7,570 nt of DNA from an uncultured Verrucomicrobium sp. GTDB taxonomy: Bacteria > Verrucomicrobiota > Verrucomicrobiia > Methylacidiphilales > GAS474. Where the stretch lies: contig CAISZB010000010.1 of the NCBI GenBank assembly GCA_903889845.1, forward strand, positions 1 to 7,570. Reading direction: 5' to 3'. Shown one piece after another: positions 6,459 to 7,570 of the stretch. Under the pieces are notes generated by a model. That model ran no database searches. It was not told the origin of the DNA and saw only the letters and a list, made by a program, of their open reading frames with translations. A program made the position numbers and the translations under genes. The stretch's first letter is position 1. Each line of letters starts with the position of its first letter.

Positions 6459-6464
6459 TAGATC

Positions 6465-6830
6465 ATGGCACGCACCACCAATGCCCCCGCTTCGCGCGAA
6501 CGTCGCAAGCGCGTCGTCGCCGCCGCGAAAGGCTACCGCGGCCGCCGCAGCAAGCTTTTCCGCTACGCTAAGGACGCCCGCTACAAGGCCCAGTACTGGT
6601 CCTACCGCGACCGCAAGCAGAAGAAGCGGAATTTCCGCGGCCTCTGGATCACCCGCATCAGCGCGGCCTGCCGCGCCAACGGGATCACCTACAGCCGTTT
6701 TGCCGAAGCCCTGAAGAAGGCCTCGATCGAGATCGATCGCAAGATCCTCGCCGACATGGCCTCGACGGAGCCGACGCTCTTCGCCGCCGTCATCGGCAAG
6801 GTGAAGCCGGCTGAGGCCGCTCAGGCCTAA
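6465..6830 (+). CDS. rplT: 50S ribosomal protein L20
   Basis: L20 binds 23S rRNA early in 50S assembly and in many bacteria represses its own operon. The 121-residue product is of normal length (about 115-120). It has a basic N-terminal extension ([20 protein letters not shown]), then [20 protein letters not shown], the conserved [20 protein letters not shown] near 46-65, [13 protein letters not shown] near 66-78 and the [10 protein letters not shown] helix near 88-97. The last residues are an Ala-rich tail. In most bacteria rplT follows rpmI directly. Here it stands alone, about 2.2 kb away, with its own structured leader, strong SD and terminator. pheS, a common downstream neighbour, does not follow directly. 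Identification is secure. Confidence 0.98.
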   Translation: MARTTNAPASRERRKRVVAAAKGYRGRRSKLFRYAKDARYKAQYWSYRDRKQKKRNFRGLWITRISAACRANGITYSRFAEALKKASIEIDRKILADMASTEPTLFAAVIGKVKPAEAAQA

Positions 6831-6888
6831 CACCGCGCCGCACGTTGCTCTTTCGAGTTTAGAGAGACAAACGGACGTAGCTCGTTTA

Positions 6889-6931
6889 AAAGAGGGCGCG
6901 ATTTTAAAGAATCGCGCCCTCTTTGTTTTTT
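6889..6931 (+). terminator. Intrinsic terminator of rplT
   Basis: AAAGAGGGCGCGATT (6889-6903) pairs perfectly over 15 bp with AATCGCGCCCTCTTT (6910-6924) around a six-base loop. A G and a T-run (6926-6931) follow. It lies 58 bp after the rplT stop and is the strongest terminator in the window. Confidence 0.93.
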
Positions 6932-6936
6932 ATCCC

Positions 6937-7570
6937 ATGAGTTCCTCCACCAATAAGGCCAAGCCCAATCCCAAGACCAAGCCAAAGCCAAAGAAGCGGC
7001 GTTCTTCCCGCGCGCCGCTCCTGCCGGAGAATGTCTATCCCGTTCTCTCCGTCCCCGGCTACGTGCTCCCCGTCTTCCTGGGCGTGGCGGCGGTCCTCTT
7101 CGGTGCCGGGGTCGTCTTCTTCCAGCCGCCCCCCGGATCGGGGCATTGGGGGGAGAAGGGTTCCTTCCTGCTGCTCCTTGTGGCGGGGCTCCTCTGCACG
7201 TGGGTCGCGTTCTCGACGCGGCAACTGCGGGTCGAGGTCGTCGGGCGGGAACTCCACGTCAAGGGCGACCTCTTCGTGAAGACGATCGATGCCGGGGCCG
7301 TGCGGATCGACCGCGCCCGGATCGTCAACCTCGCCTCCGATCCCGATTGCGGCCTTTCCTGGCGCGTCTATGGGGTCCCGCTGCTGCCCGGCTACACGAT
7401 GGGGTGCTTCCTCCTGCGCCGGGGCGGCTGGGCCTGGACCCTGCTCACCGACCGGAGCGCCGTCCTCTGGCTGCCGACGACGGAGGGGACGACTTTCCTC
7501 CTGAGCATCGACCGGGCCGAGCACCTCCTGGCCCGTCTTCAAAAATTCGCCGAACGGAAGCAGGCCGAGG
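6937..7570 (+). CDS. Membrane-anchored bacterial PH-like domain protein, 3' end outside the window
   Basis: An open frame of 211 codons runs from ATG 6937 to the right edge without a stop, so the gene is partial. The product starts with a Lys/Pro-rich basic tract (about 6-25), followed by two hydrophobic segments (about 40-62 and 75-93) that would form a membrane hairpin. A soluble domain from about 97 to 203 resembles bacterial PH-like (bPH) domains: strands at RVEVVGRELHV and AGAVRIDRARIVNL, then SWRVYGVPLLPGYTMGCFLL, a Trp-rich strand pair, AVLWLPTTEGTTFLLSID and a C-terminal helix. Two membrane spans before a bPH domain is a common form for uncharacterised envelope proteins. The role is unknown. 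Its ATG has no SD and lies five bases after the terminator T-tract, so it needs its own promoter or is leaderless; a later start is possible. The third-position G/C bias matches the neighbouring genes and supports coding. Confidence 0.78.
   Translation, partial: MSSSTNKAKPNPKTKPKPKKRRSSRAPLLPENVYPVLSVPGYVLPVFLGVAAVLFGAGVVFFQPPPGSGHWGEKGSFLLLLVAGLLCTWVAFSTRQLRVEVVGRELHVKGDLFVKTIDAGAVRIDRARIVNLASDPDCGLSWRVYGVPLLPGYTMGCFLLRRGGWAWTLLTDRSAVLWLPTTEGTTFLLSIDRAEHLLARLQKFAERKQAE

Larger units (their letters stand above)
6171..6464. other. Divergent intergenic region between the MCP gene and rplT
   Basis: No gene is seen on either strand. The region must hold the MCP promoter (leftward) and probably an rplT promoter (rightward). 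Its left half is less GC-rich than the flanks. I see no convincing sigma-28 or sigma-54 promoter for the MCP gene. For rplT, TTGTCC at 6290 and TTAAGT at 6314 are an 18-bp-spaced but weak sigma-70-like pair. It also contains the palindrome at 6283-6298 and the structured rplT leader. Confidence 0.6.

Noticed and set aside
4306..6464. Insertion by a mobile element carrying the MCP gene
   Set aside because: No transposase, terminal inverted repeats or flanking duplication was found, and the MCP base composition matches its neighbours.

Overview
The window is a GC-rich bacterial housekeeping segment carrying seven protein genes: accA, thrS, infC, rpmI, a methyl-accepting chemotaxis protein (MCP, minus strand), rplT and, cut by the right edge, a small membrane protein with a bacterial PH-like domain. 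The thrS-infC-rpmI-rplT order is the classical translation cluster. The sequences of IF3 and L20, remembered by eye, look most like those of Verrucomicrobiota (PVC superphylum). A motile, fatty-acid-synthesising, GC-rich member of that phylum is my best guess, but this is an inference from family resemblance and not a database result.

Layout. Positions 1-344 hold no convincing gene, but up to about 262 they are packed with perfect inverted repeats, as expected of a structured RNA or a long structured leader. accA (345-1409) follows with a good Shine-Dalgarno (SD), then thrS (1470-3260) and infC (3352-4038). The last two are preceded by C-rich, G-poor leaders with no SD. rpmI (4090-4305) closes the first rightward block. 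It is followed by a 10-bp palindrome and a strong U-tailed hairpin (about 4406-4447) that can terminate transcription from both sides. The MCP (6170-4473) reads leftward into that hairpin. A 294-bp divergent intergenic region (6171-6464) holds a palindrome and the structured leader of rplT (6465-6830). rplT ends at a textbook intrinsic terminator (6889-6931). The PH-like gene begins at 6937, only five bases after its T-tract, and is open to the end of the window.

How the genes work together. AccA is the carboxyltransferase alpha subunit of acetyl-CoA carboxylase. ThrRS charges tRNA-Thr. IF3, L35 and L20 serve initiation and assembly of the large ribosomal subunit. The main oddity is that rpmI and rplT, usually adjacent and jointly controlled by L20, are separated by about 2.2 kb carrying an oppositely oriented chemoreceptor. 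L20 therefore appears to have its own leader and terminator.

Other points of interest are a threonyl-tRNA synthetase that lacks the N-terminal TGS domain, an IF3 with an acidic C-terminal tail and a His-rich N-terminus, a chemoreceptor without a recognisable HAMP domain, and the unidentified structured region at the left edge. I did not find a clearly new multi-gene system, a mobile element, a CRISPR array or a tRNA.
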